This document shows positions 35,953 through 44,636 of a DNA stretch of 64,000 nucleotides, piece after piece. The position numbers and the translations under genes are program-made. The stretch's first letter is position 1. Every line of letters starts with the position of its first letter. The DNA is from a bacterium UBP15_UBA6099 (GTDB lineage: Bacteria > UBP15 > UBA6099), in NCBI GenBank assembly GCA_002435745.1, contig DIWT01000004.1:37027-101026 (forward strand), written 5' to 3'. The notes beneath the pieces were generated by a model. That model was not told the DNA's origin and ran no database searches. It worked only from the letters and a program-made list of their open reading frames with translations.

Positions 35953-38118
35953 TTGGAGATAAGAGATTATTGGGCGATTATATGGAAGCGGAAATTCATC
36001 GTCTTCCTGTGCGTCATCGGCGTGGCGTTGATCGGCTTCCTGTACACTTTCATTTACCTGAAACCCGTATATAGCGCCACCGCCAGAATACTCGTCGACC
36101 AGCCTAGCAGGGTTCTTCTCATAACGTCTCCGACGCCCAACATGCAGTCCCCGATGAGCGTAGAGACGCAGCGAAAACTGCTCAAGAGCAGGGCGGTGGC
36201 CGAGCGCGCCGCCGAGAAGCTCAACTGGCCCCCGGAAAAAGCCATCGAGCTTGTCAACAGGGTGATGGACAAGAGCGACGAGGACACCGGAATAATCTAT
36301 GTGACGATAGAGGGCGGAAATCCCTCCGAATGCTCGAGCGTCGCCAACGCATACGCCCGCGCTTTCGAGGACTTCAGCAAGGACCTCTCCGAAAAGTCTT
36401 ACCGCGAGACGCTCGAATTCATCAAACAGCAACTGGATCACGCGCGCGAAGGCTTAGAAGAGAAAGAAAAGAACATCTTCGATTTCAACCTGCAGAACGG
36501 CGTCGTCATGCTCGACGAAACGGCGATTCAGAAAAACAAGAATATAGCCGATTTCGAGACGGAGCGAATCATGGCGGACATAGAGGTCAGGCTTCTCGAG
36601 ACCCAGTCCGCAGGCGTGAGGTCCGCCTTGAGGGACAAGACTCTGCTGGTGGCGCAGAATGTGGAATCGCTCGCTGAAACGACCCAGTTCACTTCCGGCG
36701 ACTCGACAAGCGTCACCTCAATGCTGATGAACCTCAAAATGGAGAAGGAATCGAAGCTCAAGAAGTATAAACCGGAGCATCCCGCCATAAAAGAGATTGA
36801 CGACAGAATCTCGGTGCTCGAAAAACAACTGGACAAGCACGCGGCCGACCTTATAAACAACAGGGTCATATCGCCCTCGAAATACGTCAAGGAACAGGAA
36901 GCCCTAGAGGAGTTGAACTCCCGGATGCAGTTGGCGAGAGTTAGGTCCGCCAACCTCGAATCCAACATAAACAAGCTGAAAGCCGAGCAGCGTGACTACC
37001 CGCAGTTGCAGTATGAGCTGAGCCGGCTCATCAGGGAAAAGCAGATAGCCGAGGAGTTGTTCATGATGCTGTACGAGCAGCATCAGAGGATAATGATCGA
37101 GGAAGTCCGCAAAGACGTAAAAGTGAGAGTGTTCGACGAAGCTGAAACGCCCAACAGGCCGATTAGGCCGAACAGGGCCAAGAACATGGCGGTGGCTCTC
37201 ATGTTCGGCCTGCTGTCAGGCATCGGGCTTGCCTTCATCCTCGAAGAGATGGAAGAGACCGTCCGCACCAGCGACGACGTCAAGACCTATCTGAACCTGC
37301 CCGTGCTAGGCTCGATACCTTACAGCGCTGAAACCATAAACAAGCTCATCACCGACGTGCCGTTGAAGTCGCCCATAGCCGAGGCATACAGGCGGCTTAG
37401 CTTCTTCACCCAGTTGTTCTGCTTGGATCCGCCTGTTAAAACCCTGCTGGTGACAAGCTCGAAATCGGACGAGGGGAAATCCACGACTATGGCCAACTTG
37501 GCCATATCGATGGCGCAGGAAGGCACGAAAGTGCTTATGATCGACACCGACCTGCGCCGCCCCATGCTGCACAGAATGTTCGGGGTCGACAACTCGCTCG
37601 GATTAAGCTCGATACTCACAGGAGAACTGGAAGCCGAGATAGCCGTCAGCGACCTGTCCGTGAGCGGAAGGCTCCCCAAAGAGTCGTTCATGGACGTCGT
37701 GGTCGACCGCCTGATTCAGCCGGTGGGCATCAAAGGCCTGAGCATGATACCTTCCGGCCCGCTGCCCGCGAACTCGATTGAGCTGCTGCGCTCCGAGCGC
37801 ATGCTTCAGTTCCTGCGGTGCGTCGAGAGAAAAGCCGACATCGTGCTGTTCGACAGCCCGCCCTCCATCCACGTCATCGACTCGGTGGTCATGGCGCAGA
37901 TGCTAGACGGTGTGCTGCTTGTCATTAACTCCGGACGAATCAACCGGGACGAAGCGGTTCAGGTCAAATACATGATAGAGAGCACGAAGACACCCATAAT
38001 CGGCGTGGCCCTCAACAACATCGAGGCCTCAAGCCCGGATTATTATTACTATTATTATTACGGCGGCTACGGCTACGGAAGCCGGCAGAGGCAGAAGAGA
38101 GTGAAGCTCAAACGCTAG
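35953..38118 (+). CDS. Polysaccharide co-polymerase with BY-type tyrosine autokinase domain
   Basis: 721 residues, TTG start behind GGGAGG. Layout: a Wzz-type N-terminal membrane segment (about 16-37), a long periplasmic coiled coil, a proline-rich stretch (PNRPIRPNRAKN) before the second membrane segment (about 410-430), then a cytosolic kinase. The kinase has Walker A SSKSDEGKSTTMANL (about 503-517), Walker A' VLMIDTDLRRP and Walker B IVLFDSPPS. It ends in a tyrosine cluster, DYYYYYYYGGYGYG, the autophosphorylation tail. It controls chain length and export of capsule or O-antigen. A ParB-family gene follows after 18 bp. Confidence 0.93.
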   Translation: MEIRDYWAIIWKRKFIVFLCVIGVALIGFLYTFIYLKPVYSATARILVDQPSRVLLITSPTPNMQSPMSVETQRKLLKSRAVAERAAEKLNWPPEKAIELVNRVMDKSDEDTGIIYVTIEGGNPSECSSVANAYARAFEDFSKDLSEKSYRETLEFIKQQLDHAREGLEEKEKNIFDFNLQNGVVMLDETAIQKNKNIADFETERIMADIEVRLLETQSAGVRSALRDKTLLVAQNVESLAETTQFTSGDSTSVTSMLMNLKMEKESKLKKYKPEHPAIKEIDDRISVLEKQLDKHAADLINNRVISPSKYVKEQEALEELNSRMQLARVRSANLESNINKLKAEQRDYPQLQYELSRLIREKQIAEELFMMLYEQHQRIMIEEVRKDVKVRVFDEAETPNRPIRPNRAKNMAVALMFGLLSGIGLAFILEEMEETVRTSDDVKTYLNLPVLGSIPYSAETINKLITDVPLKSPIAEAYRRLSFFTQLFCLDPPVKTLLVTSSKSDEGKSTTMANLAISMAQEGTKVLMIDTDLRRPMLHRMFGVDNSLGLSSILTGELEAEIAVSDLSVSGRLPKESFMDVVVDRLIQPVGIKGLSMIPSGPLPANSIELLRSERMLQFLRCVERKADIVLFDSPPSIHVIDSVVMAQMLDGVLLVINSGRINRDEAVQVKYMIESTKTPIIGVALNNIEASSPDYYYYYYYGGYGYGSRQRQKRVKLKR

Positions 38119-38136
38119 AGGGAAAAGGCGGCGCCG

Positions 38137-39018
38137 ATGCTTGAGCGGTTCGTAAGAGGAATCATCGAAAAAGAGGGAAAGAAATCCGTCGTCGACTTGC
38201 CTGTCGACGAGATTTCGGTCAACCCGTATCAGCCCAGAAGAACGTTCGATCCCGACAAGCTCGACGAGCTTGCCAAGTCCATCCGGGAACAGGGCGTGTT
38301 GCAGCCGGTGATAGCGCGCAAGTTCGGCGGCGGATACGAGCTTGTCGCCGGAGAGCGCAGGCTTCGCGCCTGCAAGCTGATAGGCCTTAAAACCATCCCC
38401 GCGATTGTCAGGCAGCTCGACGATCAGGACATGATCGAGATTGCCTTCATAGAGAACCTCCAGCGCGAGCAGCTCGACGATGTCGAAACCGCCGAGGCGG
38501 TCGGCAAGATGGCCGCGGCGGGCGGCGATATAAAAGCCGTCGCCGAGCGCATAGGCCGCGACGTCGATTCGGTCAAAGCCAAGCTCTGGATGCTCAAGCT
38601 GCCCCAAGTCGTCAAAAAAGCGGTCGTCTCCAAGCTTATAACCGTCGAACACGCGAGGCTCCTTTCTGAGATAGTCGGAGAGAAAAAACAGATGGAGGCC
38701 CTCGAAAAAATTTACCGGGAAAAATTGACGGTGGAGCAGACGCGCGAACTGGTAAGCTCCCTGCCTGAATATATGAAGGCAAAACGCGGCTTCGAGAAGC
38801 CGCGCGGAAAAACTTACAGGTACTCCAAGGAGAGTTTGGGCAGGGCCGCTGCCTGCGTCGACATGATAAGACAGTTGGTGGGCGAGTTCCGCGACGCGGG
38901 CGTGAGAGTGGAGGTCAGCGAGCTTGTAACAGGCAAATCCGTCAATGTTAGGCTGTCTTTTCCTCTGGAGCGCGAAGAGTCCGGCCCTCAGCCCCGCGCG
39001 GAGGCTACAGGCGAATAA
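38137..39018 (+). CDS. ParB/Spo0J-family CTPase-like DNA-binding protein
   Basis: 293 residues. The ParB N-terminal domain has NPYQPRRTFD, LVAGERRLRACKLIG (the GERRxRA CTP-binding box) and ENLQREQLDDVETAEAV, followed by a helix-turn-helix region (DIKAVAERIGRDVDSVKAKL). The first residues lack the GLGRGLDAL-type peptide by which ParB normally stimulates ParA. No parA gene is adjacent; instead the gene follows a BY-kinase whose ATPase belongs to the same MinD/ParA superfamily. I found no canonical parS (TGTTTCACGTGAAACA-like) site in the window by eye. Confidence 0.9.
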   Translation: MLERFVRGIIEKEGKKSVVDLPVDEISVNPYQPRRTFDPDKLDELAKSIREQGVLQPVIARKFGGGYELVAGERRLRACKLIGLKTIPAIVRQLDDQDMIEIAFIENLQREQLDDVETAEAVGKMAAAGGDIKAVAERIGRDVDSVKAKLWMLKLPQVVKKAVVSKLITVEHARLLSEIVGEKKQMEALEKIYREKLTVEQTRELVSSLPEYMKAKRGFEKPRGKTYRYSKESLGRAAACVDMIRQLVGEFRDAGVRVEVSELVTGKSVNVRLSFPLEREESGPQPRAEATGE

Positions 39019-39021
39019 TCG

Positions 39022-40452
39022 ATGAACGCTCAGTCGCGCGACATGGTTTCCCCTAGGCACGCGTTCATCTTGGCCGCGATTATCGTGGCTTCAGTCGTCC
39101 TTAATTCTTTATTCGGATTTATCGATCCGGAATCGAGCCTGAAAGTCTCAAAATTCGTCGTCGGCTCATATTACGCCGGCGGCGCTCTTCTAACCCTTAT
39201 CGCCATCCTCAATTTCGAGCTGGCGGTCCTAATTCTGATTTTCTTATCCCCGCTTGCCGGCTACACCTTGCCGGGCTTGAAGTTCTTCTTCACTCTGTCC
39301 GATATGTATTTGGTGATTCTTGTTTTTCTTATGTTAGTCCGTTCAAACCTCCGGCGTGAGCGCGGCGTTCCTTCTACCCACCTGAACAGAATAATTTTCA
39401 TTTTCGTAGCTATCACCGTGTTATCCATGATGAACAGCAGAGACATGTCGAGCGGGTTCGCAAATCTGGCGCAGACTCTGGAATTCTTCGTCTTTGCTTA
39501 TTTCCTGATTGTCGTCGCGGTTTACAAACGGGGCGTGCTTGACGCGATTATTTACGCGATTGTGATTGTCAGCGCCCTCGTGTCGATACAAGGGATACTT
39601 CAGTATTTCCAACTCGGCGGCGGCGACACGAGGATATTCGGCGCTCTGGGGCATTTCAACGCCACCGGCTCATATCTGGCGATGAACTTGGTCTTCACTT
39701 TCAATCTGGCTTTGGCCCAGAAGGATCTCAAAACGAAATACTTCTACTATGCGATAATAATACTGAACACCGCCGCTCTTCTTATGACATTCTCGCGCGG
39801 AGCGTGGATCGCCACAATATTAGGCATAGTGTTGTCTGCGCAGATTCGAGGAATGATACAGTTCATCAGGGCGTTCGCGCTCATAGTAGTGGCGATAACG
39901 GTTCTGGCCGTAGCCGCGCCTCCCCGCTACATAGGAAGGCTTTACTCGGCTCCCCGCGTGGCTGACGAGGCTTCTCTCAGTCGCCTCCGCCAGTATGAAA
40001 TCGCCACGGACACTATCTCCACGTATCCTCTGCTCGGCGTCGGGCTTGGCAGCAATCTCGAATATGTCACTCTGGTCTACAATGAGCCTCACAACAGCGA
40101 GATTCACAATCTTTTCCTTCATGTCGGCAGCGAGAGGGGCGTCCCGGCGATGATAGCGCTATGCGCGATCTTCGTGTCTTTCTTCGTTAATATCGTCCGC
40201 CGCATCGGCCGCACGACAGACCCTTTCTTTTACTCTTTTTACATCGCCCTGTTCGCCGCCGTCGTGGCGTTTGCGACTGTGAATATGTTTGCCTATCAGC
40301 TTATCCGCGGGCTTGGCATTCCGTTCGCCATATTTCTGGCGCTTTTCCCGGCGGCGACCTATATAGAAGACAACACGCCGGCGGAGACTGAATGGGCGGG
40401 AATGCTTTCGTCCCTCGACCTGAAGCGACACCATATAGAAATGGGAATCTGA
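39022..40452 (+). CDS. O-antigen ligase/polymerase-like membrane protein
   Basis: 476 residues, mostly membrane-spanning. The Wzy_C/O-antigen ligase region contains ARGAWIA-like FSRGAWIATILGIV, then the large loop with LLGVGLGSNLEY and PHNSEIHNLFLHVGSERG, where the His and Asn are typical of this family. It joins or polymerises lipid-linked glycan units at the outer face of the inner membrane. It starts 3 bp after the ParB stop, and the glycosyltransferase follows 3 bp later. Confidence 0.87.
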   Translation: MNAQSRDMVSPRHAFILAAIIVASVVLNSLFGFIDPESSLKVSKFVVGSYYAGGALLTLIAILNFELAVLILIFLSPLAGYTLPGLKFFFTLSDMYLVILVFLMLVRSNLRRERGVPSTHLNRIIFIFVAITVLSMMNSRDMSSGFANLAQTLEFFVFAYFLIVVAVYKRGVLDAIIYAIVIVSALVSIQGILQYFQLGGGDTRIFGALGHFNATGSYLAMNLVFTFNLALAQKDLKTKYFYYAIIILNTAALLMTFSRGAWIATILGIVLSAQIRGMIQFIRAFALIVVAITVLAVAAPPRYIGRLYSAPRVADEASLSRLRQYEIATDTISTYPLLGVGLGSNLEYVTLVYNEPHNSEIHNLFLHVGSERGVPAMIALCAIFVSFFVNIVRRIGRTTDPFFYSFYIALFAAVVAFATVNMFAYQLIRGLGIPFAIFLALFPAATYIEDNTPAETEWAGMLSSLDLKRHHIEMGI

Positions 40453-40455
40453 CCC

Positions 40456-41616
40456 GTGGCCCCAGCCGCCGTTCTCTACGTCGTCTGCGATTCAGACCTT
40501 TACGGCACGCAGAGGAACATTCTCAGCGCGGCGCGACGTCTGGACCCCGCCCGCCACATGCCTCTGGTCGCCTCGCCTCCGCGAGGACGTTTCACCGACG
40601 CTCTCAGGGCCGAAAGAATACCCCACTTCCCCGTGCCTCTCGCCAACCTCAGAGACGCCTCGTCCGTCGCCGCCCTGAGAAACATCATTGCGACCGAAAA
40701 CGTCGCCATCGTCCATGCCCATCTCGGAATAAGCGCGTTCCTGTCGCTTGCGGCAGCGCGGCTTTCCGGCAACCCTCCAGTCGTCGCCACCCGCCACTTC
40801 ATCGAGGATAGATACGCGACAATATCCAACCCCGCCCTTAAACGGCTTTACACCCGGATATATGCCCGCATGAACAAGCGGTTCGCGCGCGTCATATTCG
40901 TGTCGGAGGCCGTTCGCTCAGCCATCGAGCGGCGCGAAGGCGCGCTCGGAGAGCGAGGCGTAGTCATCCCGAACGGAATAGACATACTGCGAGGGCCTTT
41001 CAAAGAGGAGCTTCTGCCAGAAGACTCGGAGCGGATACGCGACAGGTTCGGCGTCCCTCCCGGAAGATTCCTTGTCTCCACGCTCTCGCGTCTGGCGCCG
41101 GAGAAAGGGCTGGACACACTTCTCGAAACCGCCGCCGTCCTCGAACGCGCGTTCCCGGGACGCTTCCACTTCATAGTCGCGGGCGAAGGCCCGCTGAGAG
41201 AGTCTCTGCCGTCCGCCGCCGCCGCCCTGAACGTTTCAGCTAGCGTGACGCTCGCCGGATACGTCGACAACCCCGGAGAACTGCTGGCCGCGTCGGACGC
41301 TTTCGTGTTGTGCTCCCGCGCCGAGCCGTTCGGAATAGCCCTGCTGGAGGCTATGGCTGCGGGGCTGCCTTGCGTCGCCGCCGGCGCGGGCGGCCCGCTC
41401 GAAATCATCTCCGACAACGACAGCGGCCTGTTCTTCGCGCCGGGCGATGCGCGGGGATTGGCCTCGCGACTGCTCGATATCGAAGCCGACCTTTCGTTGC
41501 GCGAGCGTTTGGTGCGCGGCGCCCGCGCCCGCGTCGTCAACTTCGACGAACGCTCTCTCTCCTTGCTCCTCGCCTCCGTTTATGACGATGCGCTCGCCCT
41601 CGGCAAACGCCGGTAA
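40456..41616 (+). CDS. GT4-family glycosyltransferase
   Basis: 386 residues, GTG start. The GT-B fold shows an N-terminal half with NVAIVHAHLGISAFL and the C-terminal nucleotide-sugar domain with FLVSTLSRLAPEKGLDTLLE, FVLCSRAEPFGIALLEAMAAGLPCVAA (the E(x7)E motif) and GPLEII. It adds a sugar during surface polysaccharide assembly; the sugar is unknown. It is the last gene of the plus-strand run from PfkB. Confidence 0.9.
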   Translation: MAPAAVLYVVCDSDLYGTQRNILSAARRLDPARHMPLVASPPRGRFTDALRAERIPHFPVPLANLRDASSVAALRNIIATENVAIVHAHLGISAFLSLAAARLSGNPPVVATRHFIEDRYATISNPALKRLYTRIYARMNKRFARVIFVSEAVRSAIERREGALGERGVVIPNGIDILRGPFKEELLPEDSERIRDRFGVPPGRFLVSTLSRLAPEKGLDTLLETAAVLERAFPGRFHFIVAGEGPLRESLPSAAAALNVSASVTLAGYVDNPGELLAASDAFVLCSRAEPFGIALLEAMAAGLPCVAAGAGGPLEIISDNDSGLFFAPGDARGLASRLLDIEADLSLRERLVRGARARVVNFDERSLSLLLASVYDDALALGKRR

Positions 41617-41905
41617 TCCATTATAAAACAGGCTTGATTGTCGTTTTTTTCTGCTAACGATTTATTTGTGTTGCCATAAAGCAATGGTTTTTGAATCTGC
41701 GCGCGCTATCGGCGAATCAGGCTTACAGCGTCATATATACGAAGAACTAAATGAAAGCTCCCATTTGCTATTTTGGTGAAAAGCATCATGCGCAAAAGAA
41801 AAAGTTTTGCGCATGGCACACTTGGCAGTGGGTAGAATCATCTAATAGCATGTATAATATCATTTGTGATTTTATACGGTAGTATTACTAAAGCAAGCAG
41901 ATGTT
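41617..41905. other. AT-rich gap between convergent genes
   Basis: 289 bp, clearly more AT-rich than both flanks. It contains the inverted repeat at 41787-41815 and a 31-codon frame from about 41683 that shows no family likeness or ribosome site. Its composition suggests a remnant of acquired DNA. Confidence 0.45.
41787..41815. repeat. Perfect inverted repeat, possible bidirectional terminator
   Basis: Arms CATGCGCAAAA and TTTTGCGCATG (11 bp, perfect) with loop GAAAAAG. It lies between the convergent glycosyltransferase and methyltransferase genes, where a bidirectional terminator is expected. Confidence 0.6.
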
Positions 41906-42931
41906 CTAGCCCTTTTTCACAAAAACGATCTGGACGCCGTGCGCCCATGAGACAAGTCTGAACGTTCTGTGAAGCGCTTCGATGAACACGAGGCAGGCGA
42001 GCAGAATCGGATGCCTGTCGAAAAACATGCTGCCGCTGAAGACAGACGCCGGGATAATCTCTGCCGGAGCTAGGCCAGCTTCCGCGCCCGCCTTAAGGTA
42101 TCCTTTCAGATTCATTTCGGATATGTGGCCGTAACCGTGTTCCGGCTTGTCGGTCTTGCCGATGCCCGGTTTTGTGCCGCCGTCGTAATACTTTTTCTCA
42201 AGTTTTCCGAACGAAACGGCGCTCAGGATTTTTGAGGCCGTCTTGAAAAGGCTGTTCTTGAGGGGAGAGGTGAACACGATTTTGCCGCCGGGCTTCAGCG
42301 TCCGCGCGGTCTCTCTCAAAGCGGCGGCGAGGTCTTGGCTGTGTTCGAGAACGTCAGAGCAGAGAATGATGTGGAAAGAGCCGTCCTCGAATACAAGCCC
42401 GGCGTCGACATCGCCCTCTGAAAACTCGCAGTTGTCGTATCCCGGTATCGCGTCGCTGAAAGCCGTGGCGAACTCAAGGGCCTTAGGGTCTATGTCGATT
42501 CCGGCGAAGTGGATGTCGTTCCCGCCGCCGTGCCGGGCGTTGAGCATGAAGATATGGTTTCCATACGCGCAACCGACGTCCAGAACCCGGATTTCTTTTG
42601 TTCCTGCCGTCCTGAGCCTTTCAATCTCTTCTTTCACAATTCTGAATATGTTGGCGTTCCTTTCCCTGTCCATCCAGACGGTGAGCAGGGAGATTTCGCG
42701 CTCGTGCTGATGCGCCACCTTGTTTTCGAGCGAGGGCCGGAACTTCTCTCCCTCTCTTAATAACAGTTTTCTGTAAAGGCCGTCCATTAAGAATCTGTCC
42801 CGGACGCGGTATTGCGGCGAAAACGCGCCGCGAGCGTAGAATCCGCGAAAGTCTGATTCACTATCATATTCTACAAAGAAAACCGGCGAAGGCAAATCCG
42901 GGGGTGGCGGCGGGGGGCGGTTGCTTATCAA
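41906..42931 (-). CDS. Class I SAM-dependent methyltransferase
   Basis: 341 residues. After an N-terminal extension of about 110 residues comes a methyltransferase type 11 domain: IRVLDVGCAYGNHIFML (motif I), HFAGIDIDPKALEFA (acidic loop), FHIILCSDVLEHSQDLAAAL and LKPGGKIVFTSPL. The hydrophobic C-terminal segment (PILLACLVFIEALHRTF) could touch the membrane. Such enzymes act on small molecules, lipids or glycan ends; the nearby polysaccharide genes make the last possible. It is transcribed away from the secreted-protein cluster. Confidence 0.85.
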   Translation of the reverse strand: MISNRPPPPPPDLPSPVFFVEYDSESDFRGFYARGAFSPQYRVRDRFLMDGLYRKLLLREGEKFRPSLENKVAHQHEREISLLTVWMDRERNANIFRIVKEEIERLRTAGTKEIRVLDVGCAYGNHIFMLNARHGGGNDIHFAGIDIDPKALEFATAFSDAIPGYDNCEFSEGDVDAGLVFEDGSFHIILCSDVLEHSQDLAAALRETARTLKPGGKIVFTSPLKNSLFKTASKILSAVSFGKLEKKYYDGGTKPGIGKTDKPEHGYGHISEMNLKGYLKAGAEAGLAPAEIIPASVFSGSMFFDRHPILLACLVFIEALHRTFRLVSWAHGVQIVFVKKG

Positions 42932-42960
42932 TCATTGCGTGTAAAAAAGGTTGCTTTTTT

Positions 42961-43003
42961 GCGTCTTGATGCGCGCTCTCGGGGCGACGGATAATCAAGA
43001 CGC
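42961..43003. promoter_or_regulatory. Inverted repeat in divergent promoter region
   Basis: Perfect 10-bp arms GCGTCTTGAT (42961-42970) and ATCAAGACGC (42994-43003), 23 bp apart, between the divergent methyltransferase and coiled-coil protein genes. The spacing of one helical repeat pair suits a dimeric regulator, but none is encoded nearby. Confidence 0.45.
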
Positions 43004-43045
43004 GAAAGCTGAAAACACAAATCTTAACAACGGAGGACTCGAAGG

Positions 43046-44188
43046 ATGAAGATTGACGTGAGGGTTGCGCGCGTTTTTGCGACTGCGGCGCTCATTGCGG
43101 CGGTCGCGGCGCAGTTTGCCGGAGCGCAAAAGGCTCCGCAAGGAGCGAAGGGCGGCAAGGCCGAAGACGCGAACGTGATGATTGTTTATTCTGGAAAGCA
43201 TTTTGCGTCCGCCGACCCGATGAGCGCCGTGTCAGGCTCGTCGTTGCCGACGAAAAGGCAGGTTGAAAGCGAAACGAAAGAGCCCTCGCTCGAAGATAGG
43301 ATGTCCGGCCTCGAAAGCAGGATGGACGACATACAGAAGGATTTAAGAAAGATATCCATATTGATAAGCGGGTTCGCGGGCGACTACCCGGTGTTCAAGA
43401 CGGAGACTGCCGGCAAGCTTGAAAGGATTTCCGCGCAGGTGGGCTCGTTCCAAAAAGACGTGTCGGACGTTGAAAAAGCAAAGGCGGCGGCTCTCGATGC
43501 CGCCGCGAAGATGGAGGCGATGCGAGGCGAGGCGCTTATTCTGGCGGAGGATATCAAGACGAGCCGGAATTATTTGAGCGAGAGGTACGAGGAACTGCGC
43601 TTCGTGGAAGAGAACATAGGAAAGGTTGCGGAGGACGCTGGAAATAAAAAGCAACAAATAGACCAGAGATACGACGCTTTTAAAGAGTATTCGGAAAAGC
43701 TTAACGACAGGACGTCGATGCTGGCGGACATGGCGATGCGCGCCGCCGGAAACGCTCAGAGCCAAGCCGTCGCCGCCGAGCGAAAAGCGGAAAACGCGCA
43801 GAAAACAATCGTGGATACCGCTAAGACTGCGGCAGGAGAAAAGTATTCGGAGGAATACCCCGATCTTTCCGATAGGATTCGAGAAATGGTCGACAAGCGC
43901 ACCGATGTGGTTTTTGATGAATCAATGAAGACAGCCAAAGATGTGGTGGTATCCGGAATAGAGGCTGCTGTTAGTCATACGATGATGTGTCTCGGTATAG
44001 TAGCGATTATGGTAACCTTTGTCGCGACAGTAGTAACAGTGTATTTCAGCAAAAGGCTCAATTTTGAGACCGAAATAAGCAAAAGCGACTCGAAAAAAAG
44101 ACGCGACGCGGACGACGAGACCGCGCCGCTGCTGCCCGAAAAGGCGGCGACAAAGCCTCCTGAGCCAGAGGATAAAACGGCAAGCTGA
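43046..44188 (+). CDS. Exported coiled-coil protein with C-terminal membrane anchor
   Basis: 380 residues; GGAGG lies just upstream. A signal peptide (VARVFATAALIAAVAAQFAGAQ) is followed by a low-complexity linker, then a long coiled coil with heptad-like charged repeats (about 75-300: LEDRMSGLESRMDDIQKDL and on). One strong membrane segment (about 315-335, MCLGIVAIMVTFVATVVTVYF) is followed by a charged cytosolic tail of about 45 residues. It thus spans the periplasm from one end anchored in the inner membrane. No family is recognised. It is the first gene of a three-gene plus-strand group. Confidence 0.75.
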   Translation: MKIDVRVARVFATAALIAAVAAQFAGAQKAPQGAKGGKAEDANVMIVYSGKHFASADPMSAVSGSSLPTKRQVESETKEPSLEDRMSGLESRMDDIQKDLRKISILISGFAGDYPVFKTETAGKLERISAQVGSFQKDVSDVEKAKAAALDAAAKMEAMRGEALILAEDIKTSRNYLSERYEELRFVEENIGKVAEDAGNKKQQIDQRYDAFKEYSEKLNDRTSMLADMAMRAAGNAQSQAVAAERKAENAQKTIVDTAKTAAGEKYSEEYPDLSDRIREMVDKRTDVVFDESMKTAKDVVVSGIEAAVSHTMMCLGIVAIMVTFVATVVTVYFSKRLNFETEISKSDSKKRRDADDETAPLLPEKAATKPPEPEDKTAS

Positions 44189-44298
44189 CAATCTGCGGAA
44201 TGAACAAAGATGGAAGGGGAAGATTGTGTGAGCGGCATATGATTTGCTTTCAGTCGCCGCGAGGCGGGCGTTGAAAAAACAAAACGGGGAGGGCGATT

Positions 44299-44634
44299 AT
44301 GCAAGAACAGGGGTTTATGAGCGTGGATCAGGCAAAAAGCGTCGCAATTTCATTCCTAGGTCAGTTCGGAAGCTCGGTTTCGGAAAGCGACAGTATAGAT
44401 TGGAACATTGTTTTTAAGAATAAACTGGCATCTTCGGGCTGGAACCGCGAACAGGTTCTCGGGTGGGCGTTGATGATTCTAAACGGGATTGTGAACACGG
44501 AGATGGGTTCCCAGCCGGGCATCTGGCACATGGAAGAGAATAAATGGTTCCGGTATTTTGCGACGTGGGTAAGTTCCGGAGAGCAGTCCAACAGCTTTGA
44601 AAACTTCGTCGCATTTTTGAGATGGGCGGTGTGA
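44299..44634 (+). CDS. Small protein of unknown function
   Basis: 111 residues, preceded by GGGGAGGG. It has no signal peptide or membrane segment. It is rich in Trp (WNIVF, GWNREQVLGWALMI, GIWHMEENKWFRYFATWV), suggesting a compact helical domain. It sits between the coiled-coil protein and the beta-barrel-like protein, stopping 2 bp before the next start, so co-expression is likely. I do not recognise the family. Confidence 0.65.
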   Translation: MQEQGFMSVDQAKSVAISFLGQFGSSVSESDSIDWNIVFKNKLASSGWNREQVLGWALMILNGIVNTEMGSQPGIWHMEENKWFRYFATWVSSGEQSNSFENFVAFLRWAV

Positions 44635-44636
44635 CA

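Noticed and set aside
41683..41778. 31-codon frame in the AT-rich gap
   Set aside because: No ribosome site and no recognisable family; kept only as part of the gap description.
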